Shown here in pieces: positions 43,751 through 54,704 of a DNA stretch of 64,000 nt. The notes below the pieces were generated by a model. The model ran no database searches. It saw only the letters and a list, made by a program, of their open reading frames with translations, and was not told the origin of the DNA. Source of the DNA: Isoetes taiwanensis. Its lineage: Eukaryota; Streptophyta; Lycopodiopsida; Isoetales; Isoetaceae. Each line of letters begins with the position of its first letter. Within the stretch, counting starts at the first letter, position 1. Where the stretch lies: the NCBI GenBank assembly GCA_021234155.1, contig JAJEKV010000010.1:22592833-22656832 (forward strand). The letters are read 5' to 3'. The position numbers were made by a program, and so were the translations under genes.

Positions 43751-43860
43751 CGCTGTAGCATTATTGGTATAATACTTCAGCATTATTGGTATTATACTTT
43801 AGCATTATTAGTATAATACTTCACTATTATTGGTATAATACTTCAGCATTATTGGATCCG
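43751..43860. repeat. Short AT-rich tandem repeat
   Basis: Units of TATAATACTTCAGCATTATT recur about four times with small changes. A related block (TAATACTTCAACATTTTGC) lies at 21233-21275, on the far side of the hAT insertion. Confidence 0.7.
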
Positions 43861-43880
43861 CAGCTATAAATTCTTTCACC

Positions 43881-44498
43881 TTGCTTTCACTTCTCACCCA
43901 TGAATTTAGTAAACTGCTCCTTCTCACCTTGCGCGCTCCGTGTTCCTTGCTCCATATTCCTTTCTCCGTGCTCTTTGTTCCTTGCTTCGTGGTCCTTTCT
44001 CTGTGTTCCTTGCTCCTTGCTCCTTGCTCCGTGTTCCTTGCTTCTTACTCCTTGTTCCTTGCTCCGTGTTCAGTGTTCCTTGCTCCTTGTTTGCTTTTGC
44101 AAATGATTAATCTCCAACACAATCCTCCCTGGGTTACTTCAGAAGCCCTGCGAGTATGCCCCAGGCATTCTGTGCGGCCTGATCAAGATGAGTTGTTTGA
44201 CCATTTCTTGGAGTGGAGATTGTGCCATTATTTAGCACACTCTCTGGATCAATACATACCAGAGGTCATTCATGAAAGCTATAAGGGACATATGTATGGC
44301 CTTATTACCATGTACTACCACGAGTACAACAACTTTGTGGAGTTGGGTCCGCTCTTCTTCCGTGAGCATCATCATGTGGAATTACTTTTTGCATTGTCTA
44401 GGTACCCCATATGGTGGGAAGAATCAGGCTGGGATATGCGCGAGCTCGGGGTTCCTAACCCAGCTTGGTGGGTTAGACCTCACAGGGGAAGGGGTTAG
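43881..44498 (+). CDS. Unrecognised ORF preceded by a repetitive leader
   Basis: The frame opens at 43881, but its first 74 codons are a CTCCTTGCTCCGTGTTCCTT minisatellite (43915-44092), so ATG 44103 is the likelier start. From there 131 residues read MINLQHNPPWVTSEALRVC, then HFLEWRLCHYLAHSLDQYIP, YHEYNNFVELGPLFFREHHH, YPIWWEESGWDMRELGVPNP and AWWVRPHRGRG. It is rich in Trp, His and Tyr. I know no family for it. It may belong to the transposon-like unit that starts at 19679. Confidence 0.4.
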   Translation: MLSLLTHEFSKLLLLTLRAPCSLLHIPFSVLFVPCFVVLSLCSLLLAPCSVFLASYSLFLAPCSVFLAPCLLLQMINLQHNPPWVTSEALRVCPRHSVRPDQDELFDHFLEWRLCHYLAHSLDQYIPEVIHESYKGHMYGLITMYYHEYNNFVELGPLFFREHHHVELLFALSRYPIWWEESGWDMRELGVPNPAWWVRPHRGRG

Positions 44499-44642
44499 GA
44501 ACCTAGGGGAAGGTTACTAGGGACATACTATCGTGGTCTCTAGTAATTTTTGCTATCTATCATACATATTGTGTTTGGAAGTTGGTAGATGATATTGTGT
44601 TAATATGTTGTCTAAATATTCATGTAGTGTACACAACATATG

Positions 44643-44738
44643 TATGATACACGGGTACTGTACACGTGTATACAACCCCTGCATAAGGTCTATGATACAC
44701 GGGTATTGTACATGTGTATACAACCCCTGCATAAGGTC
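44643..44738. repeat. 48-bp tandem duplication
   Basis: TATGATACACGGGTA starts at 44643 and 44691, each followed by TGTGTATACAACCCCTGC-like text. Confidence 0.9.
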
Positions 44739-44852
44739 TACAATAAAAAAATTCCAGTTTACTAAAAATTTTTCCATTATAATGAAATTGTGCTTCATAA
44801 CTTTCTTAATATTCAAACCATTGTTATGACTAATGATAATAATTATCTTCTT

Positions 44853-45085
44853 TGCTAGGATCCTATCTCCAAGTCATCATGGATGAGCGCACTCGGTTAT
44901 GCCCCCACACTCAATTGTATCATAATATATATTATACAGTTTTCATACCTATTACCGATAAGGTTTTTCCCTCGAAAGCCCTTTGGGATAGGGGTTTTTT
45001 AATCCTAATAGTAATACGTTTGTTGTACTCCTTGATTGGTCCCATAGGCTAGTTGGTCTCCATGGATGATAAATATCAATCTAAT
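44853..45085 (+). mobile_element. 3' end of the stem-loop LINE family, truncated copy
   Basis: The ORF tail LGSYLQVIMDERTRLC matches ALGSYIQEVLDLRGHLC of the copy at 53198. The 3' UTR hairpin (AAAGCCC ... GGGGTTTTTT) and the block TAGTTGGTCTCCATGG follow. Confidence 0.75.
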
Positions 45086-45089
45086 TCAA

Positions 45090-46142
45090 TTCGATTCACA
45101 AAACTCTTCACCACTAAAGAAATCTTTAAAGTCATTGATCGTATGGAGAATGGTAAAACTCTATATGTAGATGGTCCCTGCAAAATCTAAAAAACAAAAT
45201 GGCTTGGGGATCCCTTAGGAACGATATAGTACCCATTGCTAATGAACTTATAATCCTTAAGAACCTGGATCGCAGGATTAATACCAGATTGATTACACTT
45301 ATTTCTAAGATTGATCTCCCCACCTCTTTCTCTAATTTTTGCGAATTTCTTTTTTCAATATTATGTACGTGATCATATCAGGAGCAATGGCTGCAAAGCT
45401 CAAGCCTATCTTGGACAATATCATTAGCAGAACTGACACTGCCCATTTAAAAAGCAGGTACATTCTGGACAATATGGTTAGTGCCTCTCTGCGCATCCAT
45501 TGGGCGAAGCAATCTAGCCAAGATATTGGTCAACCCACAATGAATATTGGTCAAGCTTTTCTGATGAGGTAATTTCTATCCTTTAGCTGTATTAAATAAC
45601 TAGATCTTATGTGCTCTATGGTGAATGTAGTCCCTTCTTTATTATCAAAAGGGGGCTTAAACAGGGTTGTCCCCTTGCCTTTTTTCCTTTTCCTTATAGT
45701 TATGAAGGGCCTACATAAGAACTTTTAAAAGGCCAAGGAACTCAAACTAATCAAAGGACTTAAACTCCCCCCTAATCAGGGGAATGAAGAGATCATCAAT
45801 GTTCATTTTGCAGATGACACTTTCTTGTTCATTTCCGTGGATCATAATTCTATTCTAGACTTTCAAATATCTTGGACAATTTTGGGAGATGCTCAGGAGG
45901 CAAGATTAATCCCAATCAAACCAAGTCCTATCTTGAGGAATCAGATAGATGTAGAACAGGTGGTCCTATTCCTTGGATGCAATCTCATCCAACATCAAAT
46001 CTAAAATCAATGGGGTTCCCTTTTCTACCAGAGCTAATACTAGTGATTTGTGGGATGACCTTATTATAAAGTTTTACAGAATGGTGGATTCTCTTAATAC
46101 CAAGTTCTCTCTAAGAATGGCAGAGCCATCATTGCAAATTCA
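45090..46142 (+). mobile_element. L1-type LINE reverse transcriptase fragment
   Basis: INTRLITLISKIDLPTSFSN, KLKPILDNIISRTDTAHLKS, then RGLKQGCPL (about 45650) and VHFADDTFLF (about 45805), and DNFGRCSGGKINPNQTKSYL. These are consecutive RT motifs of plant L1 ORF2, in three frames with stops. Both ends are missing. Confidence 0.8.
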
Positions 46143-48815
46143 ATGATCTCTTCCTTACAGGGTTATCAGTCTTCCATGTTCTTGCAGATAGATTGGCAGG
46201 CCAACCGAGCACCCATTACCCCAACACCCCATGTACCACGGTTGCGTTTGGACTATGATCATGCGGCGGTCTATGCAAGGATGCTTGAGCATGAACTGCC
46301 GGGAGTGCTGCAGCTCCCCACACTTCAACAACAGACGGCCCAGCTGAACCAGCTCCTTCTGAGGGTAGGGGACAGATGCTTTGGGAGAGGCCACTCTCGA
46401 CGATCCACAGGGGCTGCAACCACCTTCCCCCGCAATCACCGGGTTCGATGATCTAATGTCGGAGTTGAAACGATGGCTCCGCCAAGTGTCGGACCCCACC
46501 TCCTTCCCATAGCCGTCCGTCAATACCGCCCCTTCCTCAAGACCAAGAAAGCCATGTACCTTAAGCGAGCACCAAGAATGTGATGTTTGGTCTACTAGAC
46601 CGCCACCCTAGGGCCTTCTGGAGAAAGGTCTTGAGTAAGCCCTGACCCACGTGAAATATTACCCCTAACAATGGGTGAGATACTTGCGGCACTTTGATGA
46701 CCCAATGGGAAGCCGGGCACCGCATTCTCCGCAGACGAAAGCCTAGCACCGGGTCATTACCGGGGATGTCATAATGGGCCCGCAACGCCGCTAACGGAAG
46801 GCAAAGCAGATTTGGATGGTATGCGCAGAGCTTCTCAAGTGGGCCGGGCCCCCAATGGTGTCGGTTCTCACAAAGACTCTTCAACGGGGCATTGCAAGAA
46901 GGCTTCCCCGACCGACTACCAAGAGTTGTGCCCATATACAAAGCGGGGGACCCCACAGCCCAAACCAACTATCGCACCATTATGGTCGGGCCTCGTCTTT
47001 GCCAAGTTGCTTGCCGTGATTCTTGAGCAAATGATCGACACTTTGGGCGGGATGGAGAAGTGCGGCTCTCGCAGGCAAGGCTTCCTTGCGCATTCTACTA
47101 TTGACCATATCTTCACTCTGCTAACACTCATAAAGGATAGCCGGAATCAACGCCGACTGCATCGCTGTTGCTTTGTGGATTTCGCAAGGCTTTTGACACA
47201 AGTGCCCTCGGATAAGTTGTGGGACGATTGAGACAGCCTAGGGACCCCGGCCGACTTGCGTAATGCTATATACGCACTATCATAATGAGGCTTGCTCCTG
47301 GTCGCCCTCACACCGCCGGGGAGCCCGTTGTTAGTAGCATTGGGGTGCACCAGGGCTGCCCTCTATCCCCTCGCCGGCTTGTAGCGTACATTGACCAAAT
47401 AGAAGAATGGCTAGGCCGAAAGCACCGGGCGGGAAGGCGCCGCTTGATGCACCACATATTCCGCAACTCATATATGCCGATGATGTTGACCTGCTTTCGA
47501 TATACCCCGTGAGGACATGCAACGCCACCGGATGCTTTGGACACTTTCTCGCCAATTCACCGACATGAGAGTTAACTTGGCCAAGACAAAGGGTGTCGCT
47601 GGTCCCGGGCTATCCCACCCACGCCTTTCCCTCATTCACTTACCAGTAAGGGTAGTGGAGGTGGCTCGGCCTTATAAGTATTTGGGCATTGAGTTTTCTA
47701 CTACCACACACCGGGATGCATCTATCGTTACGGGTCACCGCAGTCGGAAAGCCACAGATGCAATGCAAAACAACAAATACAAGGCGAGTTGTATGCATGG
47801 GGTCACCAGCACACTTGTTCGGGCCTTGGTTGAACCGGGTCCTCCTCTATGGGGCGTGAAGTGTGGGGGCAAAGATATCCCTCACCACTTGGAACGATCT
47901 AGAGCAGTGCATGTAAGGCCTTCTTGGTCCCTAACCGGGAGTGAAGTCCACGGTCCCATATCGAGATCTTGCTCCAGAGACAGGCTTCCTTCCATTATAG
48001 AGGGCTGCACCGAAAGTCACATTATTTACTTCCGTAAGGTGGTGGCTATGGATGAAGCCCGGCTGCCCAACCTTGCTTTGGCGGTGGCGATGGGCCCTTG
48101 GCGACTCAAAGCCCGGCTGGAAAGACAAGCAAGCCCGGTGGTTCTCGCTATGGAATGTGCAGGGCACACGATGTGGACCGGTGCATACACCGAAGGAACG
48201 CTGCCCTTGAAGCGCATTTGGATGCTTGCTTCATGGCCAAGCTTTGGCAAATTATCGACAGCAGGTTAATCCCATGCTCACGAGGAGCCCACACCACTAC
48301 CTGCGCACCCATCTACCCATGAAAAAGCGCAGGGTGATTGCTTCCATTCGCGACAGTGCACACCACCTCCGTATTGAGACAGGGAGATGGATTCGAGGAG
48401 CCGCGTGAGGACAGAGTGCATCGACCTCCCTCCGTGCTGTCCCCGGCTGATACCAAAGATATCCGGGCTCGGTATACTCGGTTAATTGTGCCCCATCGGG
48501 CCTTGCATGAGCTAACGCACGGCCTCTCAGTAGGGCTTGTTGGGATCAGTACCTCCGGGAGGTAATGGATACGCGGACTCGCTTATGCCTCCCTCGTCCA
48601 ACATTAACCTCACCAGATTTGTGATTATGTATATAATCAGGCAAGATGTCAAAAGATCCTTATTGCTATCGCTTTTTTTTCCGAAAACCCCTTCGGGGGG
48701 GTTTTTAATCCTGGTAGTAATACCGCTTTCTTTGCTCTCTCTTTGTACTTGGGTCCCATAGGCCAGTTGGTCTCCGTGGACGATAAAATCATATTCTATT
48801 CTATTCTATTATTAT
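46143..48815 (+). mobile_element. Stem-loop LINE family, longest copy, degraded
   Basis: RT landmarks are GLVFAKLLAVILEQMIDTLG, QGFLAHSTIDHIFTLLTLIK, CCFVDFA, VHQGCPLSP, LIYADDVDLLSI (frame 3 near 47470) and YKYLGIEFS. The C-terminus reads ASIRDSAHHLRIETGRW. The 3' UTR has a hairpin AAAACCCC-TTCG-GGGGGGTTTT (48684-48707), then GGTCTCCGTGGACGATAAAA and a (TTCTA)n tail to 48811. Many frameshifts. The clade was not determined; it is not L1. Confidence 0.8.
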
Positions 48816-49562
48816 GGCTCCTAAAAAGTCTATCACAAGATGCAAAGCATTATTGGTAGGTTCATTGCTAGAGGATCTAATAAAGGATGTTGGATACCAA
48901 TCTGCATGGAGGTGTGCTGTAAAAATAAGAATATACGGGTCTTGGTGTATTCAATATTGAAACGCGGGGCATTGTTCTTGCTGCTAAATGCTTTTATAGG
49001 GCTTGCCATGGCCTAAAAATCTTCAGAAAACTACGTATATGTCGATTGTCTCTTCTGTAAAATGATGGCGCTCTAGAAGTTCGACATGGATTTGTGTTCA
49101 CTTGGATATGGTTATTGAAAGCAAAAATTGCGAATCTTGAACCAAAACTGCAAAATTTGAAGGGCAGAAATAACCAATGAGGAAGGGAAAAAATAGAGCA
49201 AAATTTGCTACCAAATCAACAAAACTTGTAGAGTAATGAGGTTCCATCAAACCCAAAGCATGGTCAATAAGCAAGAAATGAGTTGAGGCAATTGAGAATT
49301 ATGTAAGAGTATGGATGCATCTATCTGCCTTGGTTTTTACCTGTCAAGCATGGTACATTTGTCTACATATATATAATTCATTCTCCTTAAATTCGATTCC
49401 TATATTCTATCTCCTTTTCCTGACGCCTGTGCTTTTTTTTCCTAGGTACAGATTCGTGATGATAATTTCTGGTGGAGCGTGCGTGGAGTGGCAAAATTGG
49501 TAGGCCTACCAAGGATCCAAGGCAAAGGCAAGGGCTATGGAGGGTGGCCGGATTTGTGGTGC
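48816..49562. other. Spacer between LINE and TRIM-like element
   Basis: No gene or repeat end recognised. Confidence 0.4.
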
Positions 49563-52087
49563 TGTTATAGATCACAACATTTAACCATACCTTTTATATG
49601 CCTGCAACCTTATTTAAGACTTCTCATTCAATTCATGGTTTCCCAATCTGTAATCCATCCAGAATTTTTACATGATCCACAATAAAACTGTTAGCAATAA
49701 CAAAAGGATCTCTATTTGAAATAAATACAGAATATGAGTTACACGAATAACTCAGATTGGCCAAGCTCTAGTTCACCAAAACCAGAGGTAGGCCAAGATA
49801 CAATAACCAATCTATGATAGTTCACCTCCCAAACGGGTCGTTCGATGCTAAGAATTGGCAAAATTATGGCAAGGCCTGACAATCAGCTTCCACTGATAGC
49901 TCCTCCTATGAGCTAACAGTCTTAGAATCAGATTTAAGAGCGAATGAGTAGAGCAGTTTTCTTTGACCCCCTATCACTCTTCCGGCCATATCTTTCTTAT
50001 TTGGATGAATCACAAAATCTTCCACCCTAATTCGAAAACTAGACTCTGAGCTGGTTCCAGCGAAGTAAATATTTTCCTCAATCAGAGCTCTTATTGCAGA
50101 GTTATGTGTAACTGAAGTTCATCGTCTATTTATAGGTCTCTGCTACGACTTTAGCCTTTTTTTATTTAGCTAAGCTTTTTTAACATCATAAATATAGACC
50201 ATAGGTTGTCTTTATTGCCTTGCCTTGCCAATAATTTGCCAAACTTAGACACCCATGTTAGTTCATCAAGACTAGCATCCAAGACCACTCCCCCGAGCTA
50301 CCATATTCGTATCAATTCCTCCCTTTCTGGAAAGCAACCGACATCAGTTGTACCCGTCAACTACAAGTTGAGCACCAACTCAATTGTATAGGTGAGTATC
50401 AACACTCCTTTTCTTATTTAGGTGTGAGCAACAACCCATCCCATTCACTTAGACATGAGTAACAACCCATTCCATTCACTTGGGAATGAGCAACAACCCA
50501 TTCCATTCACTTGGACAAGAGCACCAACTCTTTCCATTGGACAAGAGCACTTACTCTTTCCATTCACTTGGACAAGAGCAACAACTCCTTCCATTCACTT
50601 GGACAAGAGCACCAACTCTTTCCATTCTCTTGGACAAGGGCACCAACTCTTTCCAACCTTGAGGCACCAACCTCAGCTAGTAGCACCATTGGACAAGAGC
50701 ACCAACTCTTTCCATTCTCTTGGACAAGAGAACCAACTCTTTCCAACCTTGAGGCACCAACCTCAACCCAGTAGCGCCAACTACTGTTCATAAATTTAGA
50801 CAACAATCTAAAATTATCCGTCGATGCACCAACCTCAACTATAAGGATGCAATAAAAAATATCTAAGGATTCTAATCACAATCCTTAAACATCAATTTCA
50901 TACCAGACAAGAGATAACCTATTTGCAATTTGCTCCTCTCCACCTCTTTATATTGCTTTCTTCTCAGCCTTATTCTTTTCAGCTTCGAAATTTCCTGCAT
51001 CTATTTCATCCATATACACATTGTGCATTTGAGATTTACTTTCAATGCGTTTTATGAATTACAGGAAATATTCTGTTTTTGCAGCTGTCTTATTCCGAAT
51101 CACTTGTACCTAATAAATTCATATATGTTTTCTGCAACAAAAAAGGAATTCGCGATACAAATATTCAAGGGCTATTCTAGAAGGTTCTCTTGCTTTTAAG
51201 AGGATCAAATTAATAATAAATTAAATCCATGGAGAGAAATCATTTGGGTTCTCAGGATAAGGATTTCTATTCTAGTTTGCAATCACCAGCACCAACTAGA
51301 TAACTTGCAAACGTCAAGAATAGCCTGGCTCTGATACAATTGTTATGGATGACAATAATTATTTAAGGCTTCTCAGTCGGCTCATGGTCTCCCAATCTGT
51401 AATCCATCCAAAATTGCCTCCCAATCTGTTAGCAATGACAAAAGGATCCCTATTTGAAATAAATACAAATACATAATCCACAATAAAACTGTTAACAATG
51501 ACAAAAGGATCTCTATTTGAAATAAATACAGAATATGAGTTACACGAATAACTCAAAGTGGTCAAGCTCTAGTTCACCAAAACCAAAGCTAGGTCAAGAT
51601 ACAATAGGCAATCTATGATAATTCACCGCCCAATCGGGTCGTTAGGTGCTAAGAATTGGCATAATTATGGCAAGGCCTGACAATCAGCTTCCATTGGAGT
51701 CCTAGAATCATATTTAAGAGTGAACGAGTAGAGCAATCTTCTTTGACCCCCTATCACTCTTCCGGCCATATCTCTCTTATTCGGATGAATCACAGAAAGT
51801 GCCATCCAATTCGAAAACTAGACTCCGTGCCGGTTCCAGTAAAGTAAATGTCACCTCAATCGGAGATCTCATTGCGGAGTTATATGTAACTGAATTTCAT
51901 CGTCTATTTATCTCTGTTACGACCTTAGCCCTTTTTTATTTAGCTAAGCTTTTTAGCATCATAAATATAGTCCATAGGTTGTCTTTATTGCCTTGCCTTG
52001 CCAATAATTTTCCAAACTTAGACGCCCATGCTAGTCCATCAAGAATAACATCCAGGACCACTCCCCCGAGCTACCATATTCGTATCA
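49563..52087 (-). mobile_element. TRIM-like non-autonomous LTR retrotransposon
   Basis: Direct repeats 49563-50314 and 51341-52087 both start TGTTAT and end CGTATCA. On the minus strand a PBS-like TTGTATCAGAGCC (about 51339-51327) follows the 5' LTR, and a purine-rich CCAGAAAGGGAGGAAT (50330-50315) precedes the 3' LTR. The internal region is only about 1.03 kb and codes for nothing. No clear 5-bp target duplication was seen (GGTGC versus GGAGA), so the insertion is old or rearranged. The left LTR has a roughly 40-bp extra block near its start; the right LTR has an internal duplication of about 65 bp (51430-51530). Confidence 0.8.
50455..50790. repeat. Tandem repeat inside the TRIM-like element
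   Basis: Units around CCATTCACTTGGACAAGAGC and ACCAACTCTTTCC recur eight or more times with variable length. The frames through it are repeat artefacts. Confidence 0.85.
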
Positions 52088-52744
52088 GGAGACCAACAAG
52101 CTCTTCGTTTGCAAAGGATGGTCGGGCCTGCCAGCTTGGGGAGTGATTTTGGTGGTTCGGCTAGTTTTTAATCTGAAAATCATCGTGTTCTTAATTCGAT
52201 CCCAAATCGTTTTGTTTTGCTTCCAGTTCTAGCCGAATCACTCTGAGTCTGTAAGCACGATTTATAATGGGCATTGAGGACTTGGCTTATGCCGGAACAA
52301 AACATATGAGTTTGTTGGACAAATGCACGGATAGCTTATGGTAGAGTCTCAACAATCCCTCTTCCACCTGCAGCTCGGATCAATGGCACTGGCAGCTTTG
52401 CCGAATTGATTTTGTCTCCTATAACTTGATAAAATCTAGCTCTTCACCTTTTTGTTTGGCGGATGTCTATTTTTTTTCGGATCTACCAGGACAAAACTGA
52501 CATTTATTGCCACATCCAAGCATCAGGCAACTTATATCTGGCTGAAAAAACCTTCAGAAAAACTAGACATGCCATGTGAATACACTGCTAATGAAAAGGA
52601 TCACCACTGATTCGGCCATATCAATTCCGCCCTGAAAAAATCGTATCATGTGAACCCTACATAAATTAGAATCACAAAAGTTTACTAAAGTTTTAGAAAG
52701 TGCACCCTCTCATGATAGATATTTGTACAGTTTGACAGCAATCC
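52088..52744. other. Spacer, no gene seen
   Basis: No frame or element end recognised. Confidence 0.35.
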
Positions 52745-52895
52745 TATTCTTGTCACGATTTTTCCCTCAAAAACCCTTCGGGGTGGAGGTTTTTTAACCC
52801 AGACAGTAATACGCTTGCTGCGCCTCTTTTTTGGGTCCCACAGGCCAATTGGTCTCCGTGGACGATAAAAACTCTATTTTATTCTATTCTTCTAT
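52745..52895 (+). mobile_element. Short 3' end of the stem-loop LINE family
   Basis: Hairpin (AAAAACCC ... GGTTTTTT), then GGCCAATTGGTCTCCGTGG and ACGATAAAA with a TTCTATTC-type tail. Only the 3' UTR remains. Confidence 0.8.
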
Positions 52896-53197
52896 CATTT
52901 TTGAGCATATCAGGGCTTCATTAGCACTGTCAATCCCTTTTCCATAAAAAGAAAAAAAAAAAAATCACCCCTTTGTCTGCTTTAAAGGTTGGAACCTGGC
53001 TGACGCCATGCGGCATGGTCAACAAGCAAGAAAAACTCTGGCTAAAACAGGAATGACAGAATAGGAAGCGGCCGCTCTGCCAAAACCGAAGCACAAATTA
53101 CATATTTTTAAATTTCTACAGAATAATGCCATAATTTGAACATCATATTCGTTACTAACTAGATTGGATGACGATTTTCAACATTTTGGCCCCATGA

Positions 53198-53845
53198 TTG
53201 GAAATAGGAACTCTTAAACTATTGAGAGTTGCCCACATCAACCCCGTGTTAGCCCGGGGCCCACAGCTCTACCTGCGTTCCCAGCTGCCCCTGAAAAAGC
53301 GCAGGCTCATTGCCTCCATTCGCACAGGTGCCCACCATCTTCGCATCGAGACGGGCAGGTGGATTGGGGAGCCCCGCCAGGACAGGCTCTGTCAGTGCTG
53401 TCAAACGGGTGCCGTTGAGGATGAGTCTCACACTTTCCAGAGTTGCCCAGCGTTCAGTCAGATTCGGGCCAGATACGCTCCCTTAGTACGGCTGGACGTG
53501 CCCTTGCATTTGCTGATGAACACACCGTCAGTACGTGCCCTGGGGTCATACATCCAGGAGGTACTGGACCTGCGAGGTCACCTTTGCCCCCGCCTGGCTG
53601 TCCGCTGACTAGGCACTACGGGGGTGGTGCATGACTGTATATATTGGGATGTTTCTGCATTTTATATGATTAGCACAGTTTGTCAGCAGGCTGATTGCTG
53701 CCACGGTTTTTCCCTCGAAAACCCTTCGGGGCGGGGGTTTTTTAATCCGGGCAGTAATCCGCTTGCTGCGTTTTTGTATTGGGTCCCATAGACCGATTGG
53801 TCTCCGTGGACGATAAAAGTAACTTCCTTCCTTCCTTCCTTCCTA
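53198..53845 (+). mobile_element. 3' part of the stem-loop LINE family with intact C-terminal ORF
   Basis: The open frame 53198-53608 (136 codons) reads ...ASIRTGAHHLRIETGRW, then a CQCC...EDESHTFQSCPAF cysteine/histidine motif and SYIQEVLDLRGHLC. The 3' UTR keeps the hairpin AAAACCC-TTCGGGGCG-GGGGTTTT (53718-53741), GGTCTCCGTGGACGATAAAA and a (CTTC)n tail. This is the best-preserved 3' end of the family here. Confidence 0.85.
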
Positions 53846-54704
53846 GATAGGTGCTGAATCAATGATAGGCCTAACATTCACAACAATTATGATGAGTCTT
53901 TGCTTTCTATCTTCATTTGGCTTGAGAAGATAGCATATGATTGTTTATTCTTTCGTAAAATTTCATCTTGAAATGACACCAACTTGGTGAAGAGAATTTG
54001 ATGACACCAACACACCATGTGTCATCAAATGCCCTAAGTATAATTTAATGACACTAACACACCATGTGATAATAAGAAGCTTTGAACATAGTTAGAGTGA
54101 ACATTAAAGCAGCAAGCAGCAGGCCAAAGCCACCAAGAATTAGTTCTGCTGATGACGGTAGCCAAAATGCTATTGTTTACATTGAGCCCTTGACAGCATG
54201 TAGATAAAGAAAAATGTGGGGCATTTGATTGTTGATGCACTGCAAAAGTACCACTTACTAAAGAGTGGCCATGGAACGAGGAGAAGCATCCACAGTATCG
54301 ACATCCACAGAGCCTGTAAGGGACCATTTACATCACTATATTTGTCACTTTTCTGCATAAACATAGAATATACAGCATTTAGCAGTAGCTGTTATCACCC
54401 CAAAAAATATTTGGTAATGAAAAGGGTGTCATTTGTCACCATAAGTTTATAGTCAATTTGCTCTCTGGCATTTGTAAATGAAAGAAGCTCAGCAGAAAAG
54501 AGCTCTCTGAAATTGGAGCACGGAGGTGTGTGAAAGATCCAAGCTGCAAACACAGGCAGATCTTTTTCTCTTAATGCATAACCAAGAGCCGCCTCAAAGT
54601 ATACAAATTCATAATCATACATATATCTTTCTTTTCACCTCATCCATAGTACTCCCTTAATCTCGGATCTCCATGTCAATAACTATCTCGCTCTCAATAA
54701 TTTA
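53846..54704. other. Intergenic, downstream of the PPR gene
   Basis: No gene seen. A short direct repeat, GACACCAACACACCATGTG-like, occurs near 54002 and 54051. Confidence 0.4.

Noticed and set aside
48684-48712. Bacterial-type terminator (GC hairpin followed by T run)
   Set aside because: The same hairpin occurs at matching positions of several LINE 3' ends in a plant context, so it is part of the LINE 3' UTR.
50455-50806. Repeat-encoded frames in the TRIM-like element
   Set aside because: Both strands are open because of the tandem unit. No conserved protein is implied.
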